This document shows positions 19,357 to 29,387 of a stretch of DNA of 64,000 nt, one piece after another (the stretch's first letter is position 1; each line of letters opens with the position of its first letter). Below the pieces are notes generated by a model. It worked only from the letters and a program-made list of their open reading frames with translations, searched no databases and was not told the DNA's origin. Source of the DNA: Dyella solisilvae. Its GTDB lineage: Bacteria > Pseudomonadota > Gammaproteobacteria > Xanthomonadales > Rhodanobacteraceae. The DNA lies in NCBI RefSeq assembly GCF_003351225.1, contig NZ_QQSY01000002.1, forward strand, positions 982,118 through 1,046,117, given 5' to 3'. Made by a program: the position numbers and the translations under genes.

Positions 19357-22300
19357 TTGATCGCCGGTTGGCTGTTGCTGCTGGTTTCGCTGCTCTACGT
19401 AGGCCTGCTGTTCGTGGTCGCCTACGCTGGAGATCGGCGGCCGTTGTACCCGCGTCAGCCGCGCCTGCGCCCGTTGGTGTACAGCCTGGCGCTGGCCGTT
19501 TACTGCTCCTCGTGGACGTTCTACGGCGCCGTTGGCACCGCCGCGCGCGAAGGCCTTGCCTATCTGCCGATCTACCTAGGCCCGATCCTTCTGTTTGTAT
19601 TCGGCTATGGCCTGATGCGCCGCCTGGTGCTAGTGGCGCGCCACCGCAACATCACGTCGATCGCCGACTTCATCGGGGCGCGCTTCGGCAAGTCGCACGG
19701 ACTCGCCGCGCTGGTCGCCATCATCGCGGTGATTGCGGTGGTGCCTTACCTCGCGCTGCAGTTCAAGGCGGTGTCCATGTCGTATGCGGTGCTCGGCGGC
19801 TTTGGCGCGCCGGGTGCGGCGCAGTTCGGCGACAGCGCGTTGTGGTGCGCCATCCTGCTCGCGACCTTCGCGATCTTGTTTGGCACGCGCACCATCGACG
19901 CCACCGAGCACCACCACGGCATGATGCTGGCCATCGCCGTGGAATCCCTGATCAAGCTGATGGTGTTCGTGGGGCTGGCGGCGTACGCGCTATGGCGTGG
20001 CCCGGGCCTGCATGCCACCTTGCAGCTGCCCATGCAGCAGGCGACGCAAGGAGTGTCGCCGGGTTTCCTGGCGCAGACGTTGCTCGCCTTCTGCGCGATG
20101 TTCTGCCTGCCGCGGCAATTCCAGATCGGCGTGGTGGAGTGTGAGGATCCGCGGGATCTGCGTAGCGCCCGCTGGCTGTTTCCGGCCTACATGGCGATCG
20201 TCTGCGTGGTGGTGTTGCCGATCGTGGCGGCGGGACTTCACCTGCCGCAGGTACGCATGGGCAACCAGGACGCCTGGGTGCTGACGCTGCCGATGGCCTA
20301 CGGCGACCGCGGGATGGCGTTGCTCGCCTTCCTTGGCGGCTTCTCCGCCGCCACCGGCATGGTGATCGTCGCGTCGGTGGCGTTGTCGACCATGATCAGC
20401 AACGACCTGGTCATGCCGATGCTGTTGCGCATCCACCGCTTCAAGCTCGAGCAGCGCACGGACCTCTCCCAGTTGGTGTTGCTGGTCCGTCGCATCGCCA
20501 TCATCGCGCTGTCCGCGATGGCTTATGTCTATTATCGCGTGGTCGCCGACAACACCAACCTGGCGGCCACCGGCCTGCTGGCTTTCGCCGCGGTGGCGCA
20601 GTTCGCTCCGGGCATCGTGGCGGCGCTGTACTGGCGCAGCGCTAGTCGTCGCGGCGTGTCGGTGGGCTTGGCGGCAGGCTTCGCGGTGTGGGTGTACACC
20701 CTGCTCCTGCCTGCGATGTGGCGCTCGGCGCCGTGGCTGGACACCGGACCGGCAGGTCTCGGCTGGCTGCGTCCACAGGCGCTGTTCCTTCTCAGCGGTT
20801 GGGACCCGGTGATGCATGGCACCTTCTGGTCCCTGCTGTTCAACGTGGCCTGCCTGATCTTCGTATCGCTGCGTTTCCGGCCGAGCCTCGAGGAGCGCCT
20901 GCATGCCGCGATGTTCATTGACCCGTATGCCATCGACAACCGTGGCGCGGGTGACTGGCGTGGCCGCGTGGCCGTGGCCGACCTGCGCACGATCGCCGAG
21001 CGCATCGTTGGAGAGCGCACCAGCCAACGCGCGTTCGACGACTACGCTGAGCGTCGCGGCAAGCCGTTGCAGCCGGGTGAGGCCGCCGACCGCGCGCTGA
21101 TCCAGTACACCGAACGCCTGCTCGCTTCCGCCGTGGGCGCAGCAAGCGCGCGGCGCATCCTGATGGGCGCCTTGTCCGGCTCGGGCCTGGATATCGCCGA
21201 GGCGATGGCGCTGATGGACGAAGCCTCGCAAGAGCTGCGCTTCAACCGCGAGCTGCTGTCCACGACGCTGGAAAACGTGTCGCAGGGCATCAGCGTGGTG
21301 GATGCGCACATGCGACTGGTGGCATGGAACCGCCGCTATCTGGAACTGTTCGACTATCCCGACGGCATGGTCTATGTCGGCGTGCCGGTGGCGGACCTGA
21401 TCCGCTGGAATGCCGAGCACCGCGAATGCGGTCCGGGTGAAGTCGAGGCCCACGTGGCCAAGCGCATTGGCCACATGCGCGCGGGCTCGCCGCACCTGTT
21501 CCAGCGCATCCGCCCCGACGGCACCGTGATCGAGATGCGTGGACGCGCCCTGCCGGGCGGCGGTTACGTCACCACCTATACGGATGTCACCGCGTACAAG
21601 CACGCCGAGCAGGCGCTGATTGAGGCAAACGAGAACCTCGAGCAACGCGTCGACCAGCGCACGGCGGAGCTGAGTGAGGCGCTCAACGCCACCGCGCATG
21701 CGCGACGCGAAGCAGAGATGGCCAATGCTTCCAAGACGCGCTTCCTCGCTGCGGCCAGCCATGACCTGCTGCAACCCCTGAATGCCGCGCGCCTGTTCAC
21801 GTCCGCGCTGCGCCAGCATCCCGGGCTGGATGCCGAGGCCAGCCAGCTGGCCGAACGCATCGATGCTTCGTTCCGCGCCGCGGAAGACTTGCTCGACGCA
21901 TTGCTGGACACCTCGCGCCTCGATGCCGGCAGCTATCGAGCCGATATCAGCAATGTCGCGCTGGCCGACCTGTTCGATTCGCTCAAGGCACAGTTTGCCG
22001 TGGTTGCCGAACAGCGTGGACTGAACCTGCGCGTGGCGCCGACACGACTGGCCGTGCGCAGCGATCCGCAGCTATTGCGCCGCGTGCTGCAGAATTTCAT
22101 CTCCAATGCACTGCGTTACACCCGCAGCGGTGCTGTCCTGCTTGGCGCACGGCGCCTGGGTCACGAAGTGCGCATCGAAGTATGGGATACCGGGCCTGGC
22201 ATCCCGCCGGAACAGCGCGCGCGCATCTTCGGCGAATTCCAGCGTCTCGATCGGCCATCGCCATGGGGCGAGAAGGGACTGGGCCTGGGCCTGTCGATCT

Positions 22301-22824
22301 GTGAGCGCATCGCCGGCATCCTCGACCACCGCCTGGAACTGGAGTCGCGCGAAGGCCGGGGCAGCCGCTTCGCGGTGCGTGTGCCGCGCGCGGAGACGCC
22401 GGCGCCGCGCCGCCGCACCGTGGCGCACACGGTGTCGCACGAACGGTTGCCGCTCACCGTGCTTTGCCTGGACAACGATCCTTCGATCCTCGACGGCATG
22501 CGCGCCCTGCTGCAGCGTTGGGGCGTGGATTGCCGCACGGCGCTCGACGTGACGCAGGCCCAGCAGGAATTGTTGCGCGGACGCATCGACCTGATCCTCG
22601 CCGACTACCACCTCAACGACGACATGGACGGCCTACAGGCGCTGCAACAGCTGCGTGGTGTGGTGGACGAGCTGCCGCCGGTGGCGATGATTACCGCCGA
22701 TGGAAGCAGCGAACTGAAGCAGCGTGCGCGCACCCTCGGATACCCGCTGCTGCACAAACCGGTGCGGCCGGCGGCGCTGCGCGCGCTGCTCAGCGCCTTG
22801 GTGCGAAGGCAGACCCCGGCGTGA
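19357..22824 (+). CDS. crbS: CrbS-type hybrid sensor histidine kinase with SLC5 transporter domain
   Basis: This is a membrane sensor kinase whose N-terminal half is a sodium/solute symporter-like (SLC5) domain. The 1155-residue product has about 13 membrane helices (residues 1-500). Next comes a STAC-like linker (ERTSQRAFDDYAERRGKPL...), a PAS domain (ENVSQGISVVDAHMRLVAWN), and a HisKA domain with phospho-acceptor H802 in AAASHDLLQPLN. The HATPase domain has LLRRVLQNFISNALRYT and EKGLGLGLSICERI, and a C-terminal receiver has D1083 in LILADYHL. The start is TTG 19357, with GGAG 8-12 bp upstream. A LuxR response regulator and acs lie just downstream on the opposite strand, which fits the CrbS-CrbR acetate switch known in Vibrio and Pseudomonas. 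The ligand itself is not shown here. Confidence 0.88.
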   Translation: MIAGWLLLLVSLLYVGLLFVVAYAGDRRPLYPRQPRLRPLVYSLALAVYCSSWTFYGAVGTAAREGLAYLPIYLGPILLFVFGYGLMRRLVLVARHRNITSIADFIGARFGKSHGLAALVAIIAVIAVVPYLALQFKAVSMSYAVLGGFGAPGAAQFGDSALWCAILLATFAILFGTRTIDATEHHHGMMLAIAVESLIKLMVFVGLAAYALWRGPGLHATLQLPMQQATQGVSPGFLAQTLLAFCAMFCLPRQFQIGVVECEDPRDLRSARWLFPAYMAIVCVVVLPIVAAGLHLPQVRMGNQDAWVLTLPMAYGDRGMALLAFLGGFSAATGMVIVASVALSTMISNDLVMPMLLRIHRFKLEQRTDLSQLVLLVRRIAIIALSAMAYVYYRVVADNTNLAATGLLAFAAVAQFAPGIVAALYWRSASRRGVSVGLAAGFAVWVYTLLLPAMWRSAPWLDTGPAGLGWLRPQALFLLSGWDPVMHGTFWSLLFNVACLIFVSLRFRPSLEERLHAAMFIDPYAIDNRGAGDWRGRVAVADLRTIAERIVGERTSQRAFDDYAERRGKPLQPGEAADRALIQYTERLLASAVGAASARRILMGALSGSGLDIAEAMALMDEASQELRFNRELLSTTLENVSQGISVVDAHMRLVAWNRRYLELFDYPDGMVYVGVPVADLIRWNAEHRECGPGEVEAHVAKRIGHMRAGSPHLFQRIRPDGTVIEMRGRALPGGGYVTTYTDVTAYKHAEQALIEANENLEQRVDQRTAELSEALNATAHARREAEMANASKTRFLAAASHDLLQPLNAARLFTSALRQHPGLDAEASQLAERIDASFRAAEDLLDALLDTSRLDAGSYRADISNVALADLFDSLKAQFAVVAEQRGLNLRVAPTRLAVRSDPQLLRRVLQNFISNALRYTRSGAVLLGARRLGHEVRIEVWDTGPGIPPEQRARIFGEFQRLDRPSPWGEKGLGLGLSICERIAGILDHRLELESREGRGSRFAVRVPRAETPAPRRRTVAHTVSHERLPLTVLCLDNDPSILDGMRALLQRWGVDCRTALDVTQAQQELLRGRIDLILADYHLNDDMDGLQALQQLRGVVDELPPVAMITADGSSELKQRARTLGYPLLHKPVRPAALRALLSALVRRQTPA

Positions 22825-22854
22825 GGCGATAAAAACACTCAAGAGGATTGAGCG

Positions 22855-22898
22855 GTGAGAGAAGGCCTCTCGCTTCTCACTCCTCTTCACTCACTCCT
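22855..22898. repeat. TCTCACTCCTCTTCACTCAC repeat, copy 1
   Basis: The 24-nt segment at 22875-22898 is repeated exactly at 23645-23668, on the other side of the response-regulator gene. Here it is preceded by an imperfect palindrome beginning GTGAGAGAAGGCCTCTCGCT, which forms a hairpin between the convergent kinase and regulator genes. Confidence 0.7.
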
Positions 22899-22903
22899 GT
22901 TCT

Positions 22904-23578
22904 TCAGCCTTCCTCGTCATCAGGCAACGACGGCATCGCTTCCTGGTCGATGGCCAGGTGGCTGGCGGCGAGCGCCACCTGGGTGCGGTTGTTCACACCC
23001 AGCTTGCGCATGATCGCGGTCATGTGCGCCTTCACCGTGGCTTCGGAGACGCCGAGGTCATAGGCGATCTGCTTGTTGAGCAGTCCCTCGGCGATCATGG
23101 TGAGCACGCGGAACTGCTGTGGAGTGAGCGTGGCGATGCGGTCGGCCACTGCGGCCTCGTCAGGCTTGAGCTCCATGCCGCCACCCACGAGCTGGTGCGG
23201 CAGCCACACGTCGCCGTCGAGCACCTTGCGGATCGCGGTGATGATCTCCTCACCGGGCGTGGATTTCGGGATATAGGCGGAAGCGCCGTGCGCGAGCGCG
23301 CGACGCGCCACGGCGACATTCTCGTGTCCCGACACCACGATCGTCGGCAGGCCGGGAAATTGGCCGCGAATATGCGCCAGCGCGGAATAGCCGCGTGCGC
23401 CGGGCATATGCAGGTCCAGCAGCAGCAGTTCGGCGTCGGGGTACTGCTCGATCAGGCTAAGCAGGCGGTCGACGTTTTCCGCGCAGTGCACGCTGGCGAA
23501 GGGCACGGCGGCCAGCACCGCGCGCTGCAACGCGTCGCGGAAAAGCGGATGGTCGTCGGCAATCAGTACGTCGGGCAT
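22904..23578 (-). CDS. crbR: LuxR-family response regulator, CrbR-type
   Basis: This is a DNA-binding response regulator, predicted partner of the SLC5 hybrid kinase that ends 79 bp away. The 224-residue product has a receiver domain (MPDVLIADDHPLFRDALQRA; acceptor D55 in LLLLDLHMPG; Lys in AYIPKSTP). Its C-terminal LuxR helix-turn-helix shows TPQQFRVLTMIAEGLLNKQI and VSEATVKAHMTAIMRKLGV. It lies between the kinase gene and acs and is in the same orientation as acs. In the known acetate switch CrbR activates acs. The paired TTCGACTTTGGTCGAA sites upstream of acs are candidate targets. Confidence 0.88.
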   Translation of the reverse strand: MPDVLIADDHPLFRDALQRAVLAAVPFASVHCAENVDRLLSLIEQYPDAELLLLDLHMPGARGYSALAHIRGQFPGLPTIVVSGHENVAVARRALAHGASAYIPKSTPGEEIITAIRKVLDGDVWLPHQLVGGGMELKPDEAAVADRIATLTPQQFRVLTMIAEGLLNKQIAYDLGVSEATVKAHMTAIMRKLGVNNRTQVALAASHLAIDQEAMPSLPDDEEG

Positions 23579-23592
23579 GAGGGCAGAAAATA

Positions 23593-23668
23593 GTGAAGAG
23601 AAGTGAGTAGTGAGAGAAGAGCGTCAATCGAGCCGTCTCTGTTTTCTCACTCCTCTTCACTCACTCCT
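23593..23668. repeat. TCTCACTCCTCTTCACTCAC repeat, copy 2, with inverted partner
   Basis: The exact 24-nt repeat at 23645-23668 faces a near-complementary purine-rich arm at about 23593-23617 (AGTGAAGAGAAGTGAGTAGT...), giving a long imperfect hairpin between acs and the regulator gene. This may limit read-through from acs into crbR, or be a mobile intergenic repeat. Confidence 0.65.
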
Positions 23669-23671
23669 TGG

Positions 23672-25612
<1,941 letters not shown>

Positions 25613-25692
25613 CTGGGGCTCCTGCGGCCGGATCGCCGGCCTCCTCATGCATGGGGAATGCCGCGGGGCAGCGCTGCCTGCGGCGTTCACCG

Positions 25693-25772
25693 AGTGTAGC
25701 GGTTGGCCGGTGATCGGTACGTTTTACGTTGCTTTCGACTTTGGTCGAGGATCACGTTCGACTTTGGTCGAA
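25693..25772. promoter_or_regulatory. acs/porin divergent regulatory region with repeated TTCGACTTTGGTCGAA sites
   Basis: The acs side has a -10-like TACACT on the minus strand (25698-25693) with no good -35, as expected for an activated promoter. Upstream are TTCGACTTTGGTCGA (25734-25748) and TTCGACTTTGGTCGAA (25757-25772), two nearly identical partly palindromic sites 23 bp apart, about two helical turns. A degraded inverted third copy, TAGACCAATG, lies at 25775-25784. They are positioned to serve both acs and the divergent porin. CrbR is the natural candidate ligand, by inference from context. Confidence 0.7.
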
Positions 25773-25848
25773 GCTAGACCAATGGGTAATAGGCGCGGGC
25801 GTTGCAGCATGGACATGCTCGGTCTGTCATCGACCTGGGGAGGACGCC

Positions 25849-27354
25849 ATGACACGACCGATCACCGCCCGCGGCAGCCGGTTACTAGCGCTCAGCATCG
25901 CCTGCGCGCTCGCCCTGCCCATGGGTGCACACGCGCAAAGCGCTCCCGCGAGCACGGCAAGGACCACCACGCGCGAACAGCAACTCGAAAAGCGGGTGAA
26001 TCAGCTGGAGCAGGAACTGGCCGAACTGAAGGCCATGATCCAGGAACAGAAGGCGGCCACCAGCCAGGCCAGTCAGACGGCCCAGACGGCTCAGGCCACC
26101 GCCGAACAGGCCAATACCACCGCGCAGGCCGCGCAGACCAAGGTGGAAGCGGCGCCAAAGCCGCAGTTCACCACGGCGAAGGGCCTTACCGTGGCCTTGC
26201 ATGGCTTTGTCAGCGCCACCGGCTTCGGCCAGGACAAGACCTTCGTCAACTATGGCAACGGCCAGAATGCCCTGGTGGTCGCGCCGCAAACGCCGGCCAA
26301 CAAGGAGAATGGCTACAACGGCGCGCTCAGCGGTTTCGACGTGCGCAACACGCGCTTCTGGCTCGACTTCAGCGGCGCCAAGTTCAGCGAGAACTGGGGC
26401 GGTGGCGGCCGCATCGAGATGGACTTCTTCGGTGGCAACAACGGCACCGGCGCCTATGCACAGCAGCAGCCGATTCCGCGCCTGCGCCAGGCCTACATGG
26501 ACCTTGTCAATCCGAACAGCGGCAGCACCGTCCGCCTCGGCCAGCAGTGGGACCTGATGTTCCCGCTGGACAACACCCCGACCTCGCTGACTCACATCGC
26601 ATTCCCGCTGGGTTACGGCACTGGCTTCATCGGCTGGCGCTTCCCGGGCGCCGTGTGGATGCAGGATCTCAACCACGGTTCGGATGGGATCCAGTGGCGC
26701 CTGGATATGGGCGTGTTCACCGGCAACTGGAATGGTCCGCAAAACGCAGCCGGCACGGCCAACGTCAATTACCTCAATGCCGGCGCCGCCAACTTCCGGC
26801 CGCAGGTGGAGGCACGCATCCGCGCACAGGGCAGCGACTGGCTGGCCTACTTCGCGGCGCACTACTCGGAGATCAAGCTCGCCGGCGTGGGTGACATCAA
26901 TCCCAAGCCGCTGGAGGACACGCTCGACAGTGTCGCCTACGAGCTGGGTGCGCAGTGGAAGCCCGGACCGTGGACCTTCAAGGGTCTGCTCTACGGCGGC
27001 AAGGCGATCGGCCAGATCTTTGGCGCGATGTCCCAGTTCGGCGATATCAACGAGTCGGGCGGCTTCGTGCAGGTGAGTTACAACTTCACCCCGAACTGGA
27101 GCGTCAACGGCTTCTTCTCCGGGATCCGGCCGAACAACGACGACGTGGTTCGCTGGACTACCACCAGCCCGACGGCCGGCCAGGCCCTGTTGCGCAGCAA
27201 CCTTTCCGCCCTCAGCGTGCAGTACGCCTCGGGCAACTACGAGCTGGGTGTGGAGTACATGTACAACAAGGTGCGCTGGCAGCTCGGCTCGGAAGGCAAC
27301 CGTCAGTTCACCAGCGGCAATCAGCTCAGCTTGAGCGGTCTGTATCGATTCTGA
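25849..27354 (+). CDS. DcaP-like trimeric outer-membrane porin
   Basis: This is a predicted outer-membrane channel for small organic anions. The 501-residue product has a signal peptide (RLLALSIACALALPMGAHAQ) and a heptad coiled coil at about residues 40-105 (EQQLEKRVNQLEQELAELKA), followed by a beta-barrel that starts FTTAKGLTVALHGFVSATGF and ends in the C-terminal aromatic LSLSGLYRF. The coiled coil plus barrel matches the DcaP porin family, whose characterised member takes up dicarboxylates. A strong site, GGGGAGGA, lies before ATG 25849; the frame is open to 25729 without a signal peptide. It diverges from acs and is followed by a transporter, suggesting a carboxylate uptake set. Confidence 0.85.
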   Translation: MTRPITARGSRLLALSIACALALPMGAHAQSAPASTARTTTREQQLEKRVNQLEQELAELKAMIQEQKAATSQASQTAQTAQATAEQANTTAQAAQTKVEAAPKPQFTTAKGLTVALHGFVSATGFGQDKTFVNYGNGQNALVVAPQTPANKENGYNGALSGFDVRNTRFWLDFSGAKFSENWGGGGRIEMDFFGGNNGTGAYAQQQPIPRLRQAYMDLVNPNSGSTVRLGQQWDLMFPLDNTPTSLTHIAFPLGYGTGFIGWRFPGAVWMQDLNHGSDGIQWRLDMGVFTGNWNGPQNAAGTANVNYLNAGAANFRPQVEARIRAQGSDWLAYFAAHYSEIKLAGVGDINPKPLEDTLDSVAYELGAQWKPGPWTFKGLLYGGKAIGQIFGAMSQFGDINESGGFVQVSYNFTPNWSVNGFFSGIRPNNDDVVRWTTTSPTAGQALLRSNLSALSVQYASGNYELGVEYMYNKVRWQLGSEGNRQFTSGNQLSLSGLYRF

Positions 27355-27585
27355 GCACGACGACGGCGGCGCAGGAAGCGCTGCCGCCACGGGGTAGTTC
27401 ACTCCATCCAGGCTTTGGCGACATGGAGGGAGTGAACACACCCAACCGGTTGGCGTAAGGCCAAGGGAATTGCCTGGCTCCGGCAACACGGCAATAAGCA
27501 GGGCGGCCTGACCGCCCCGGTGGCCTGCACCCGATTTTCCTGACCCATCGTCCCGACCGGACTGCTCATCAACAAGGGGAACATC

Positions 27586-29244
27586 ATGGCTACGACCGCA
27601 GTCGACACTCGCGGATCGATCGACACCAGCCACCGACGCGTCATCCTGGCATCCAGCCTGGGCACGGTGTTCGAGTGGTACGACTTCTATCTCTATGGCT
27701 CGCTCGCTGCGCTGATCGGCAAGCACTTCTTCAGCGGACTCAACGAGACAAGCCAGTTCATCTTCGCCCTCCTCGCGTTCGCCGCCGGCTTTGCGGTGCG
27801 CCCGTTCGGCGCCATCGTGTTCGGCCGCCTCGGTGACATGATCGGGCGCAAGTACACCTTCCTCATCACCATCGTGATCATGGGTTCGTCGACCTTCCTG
27901 GTCGGCGTATTGCCCGGGTACGCCAAAGTCGGCGTGATCGCCCCCGTGTTGTTGATCACCTTGCGTTTGCTGCAGGGCCTGGCGCTCGGCGGCGAGTATG
28001 GCGGCGCGGCCACCTACGTGGCCGAACACGCACCGCAAGGCAAGCGTGGCCTGTACACCAGCTTCATCCAGATCACGGCCACCTTCGGCTTGTTCCTGTC
28101 ACTGCTGGTCATCCTTGGCACCCGCCTGGGTTTGGGCACCGAAAACTTCGAGTCCTGGGGCTGGCGTATTCCGTTCCTGGTCTCGCTGCTGCTGCTGATC
28201 GTGTCGGTGTACATCCGCATGCAGTTGTCCGAGTCCCCGGTGTTCCAGCAGATGAAGGCCGAGGGCAAGCACTCCAAGGCGCCGCTCACCGAGGCGTTCG
28301 GCCAGTGGAGCAACCTCAAGCTGGTGATCCTCGCCCTGCTCGGCGCCACCGCGGGCCAGGCTGTGGTGTGGTACACGGGCCAGTTCTACGCGCTGTACTT
28401 CCTCACCCAAAGCCTGAGGATCGACGGCACCACCGCCAACCTGCTGATCGCCGCCGCGCTGGTCATCGGCACGCCGTTCTTCGTGGTCTTCGGATGGTTG
28501 TCCGACCGGGTGGGCCGCAAGTCCATCGTGCTGGCCGGCTGCCTGCTCGCTGCACTCACCTACTTCCCGATCTTCAAGGGACTGACCCACTACGGCAATC
28601 CGGCCATCGAGCAGGCGGCGGCGACCTCGCCGGTGAGCGTGGTGGCTGACCCGCGGGCGTGCAGCTTCCAGTTCGATCCGGTGGGCAAGAGCCGCTTCAC
28701 CAGCTCTTGCGACGTGGCCAAGAGTGCGTTGGCCAAGCGAGGCATTCCGTACTCCAATGTGGCCGCCGAGCGCGGCTCCGTCGCCGAAGTGCGGATCGGC
28801 GAAGTCACCATCGCGTCGTTCGAAGGCGGCTCGCTCGACAGCAAGGCGTTCGCCGAACAGAGCAAGGCGTTCGGCGCGCAACTGGGCGCGGCGCTGAAGA
28901 AGGCGGGTTATCCGGAGAAGGCCGATCCGGAGCAGACCAACAATGTGATGCTGGTGGTGCTGCTCGCGATCCTGGTGCTCTACGTCACCATGGTGTACGG
29001 CCCGATCGCGGCCTGGCTGGTGGAGATGTTCCCCACCCGCATCCGCTACACCTCGATGAGCCTGCCGTACCACATCGGCAATGGCTGGTTCGGTGGCTTC
29101 GTGCCGACGATCGGCTTCATGCTGGTGGCGTGGAAGGGCGACATCTACTACGGCCTGTGGTATCCGATCATCGTGGCGATCGGCACCTTCTTCATCGGCC
29201 TGTTGTTCCTGCGCGAAACCAAGGACGTCGACATCCGTCACTGA
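27586..29244 (+). CDS. MFS transporter, metabolite:H+ symporter type, with periplasmic insert
   Basis: This is an inner-membrane proton-coupled transporter, probably for a small carboxylate. The 552-residue product has the MHS-subfamily start SLGTVFEWYDFYLYGSLAAL, the MFS motif GRLGDMIGRKYTF between helices 2 and 3, LALGGEYGGAATYVAEHAP, and a second motif WLSDRVGRKSIV. An insert of about 110 residues (roughly 347-455, containing CSFQFDPVG and FTSSCDVAKS) interrupts the second helical bundle and carries two Cys that could pair. After the insert the helices resume (MLVVLLAILVLYVTMVYGPI). Position after acs and the porin suggests acetate or a related substrate; the substrate is not certain. Confidence 0.85.
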   Translation: MATTAVDTRGSIDTSHRRVILASSLGTVFEWYDFYLYGSLAALIGKHFFSGLNETSQFIFALLAFAAGFAVRPFGAIVFGRLGDMIGRKYTFLITIVIMGSSTFLVGVLPGYAKVGVIAPVLLITLRLLQGLALGGEYGGAATYVAEHAPQGKRGLYTSFIQITATFGLFLSLLVILGTRLGLGTENFESWGWRIPFLVSLLLLIVSVYIRMQLSESPVFQQMKAEGKHSKAPLTEAFGQWSNLKLVILALLGATAGQAVVWYTGQFYALYFLTQSLRIDGTTANLLIAAALVIGTPFFVVFGWLSDRVGRKSIVLAGCLLAALTYFPIFKGLTHYGNPAIEQAAATSPVSVVADPRACSFQFDPVGKSRFTSSCDVAKSALAKRGIPYSNVAAERGSVAEVRIGEVTIASFEGGSLDSKAFAEQSKAFGAQLGAALKKAGYPEKADPEQTNNVMLVVLLAILVLYVTMVYGPIAAWLVEMFPTRIRYTSMSLPYHIGNGWFGGFVPTIGFMLVAWKGDIYYGLWYPIIVAIGTFFIGLLFLRETKDVDIRH

Positions 29245-29387
29245 TCGCGGAAAGGCATGATGCAATCGGAGGGTGCGGCGGGCGACCGTCGCACCCTTTC
29301 TCTTTCCTGCAGACGTGCAGGCAGCGCTCTTACATGTGCGACGCGGCGCACTAAGATAGTCGGGCACCTGCGATCCACGGGAACCGC

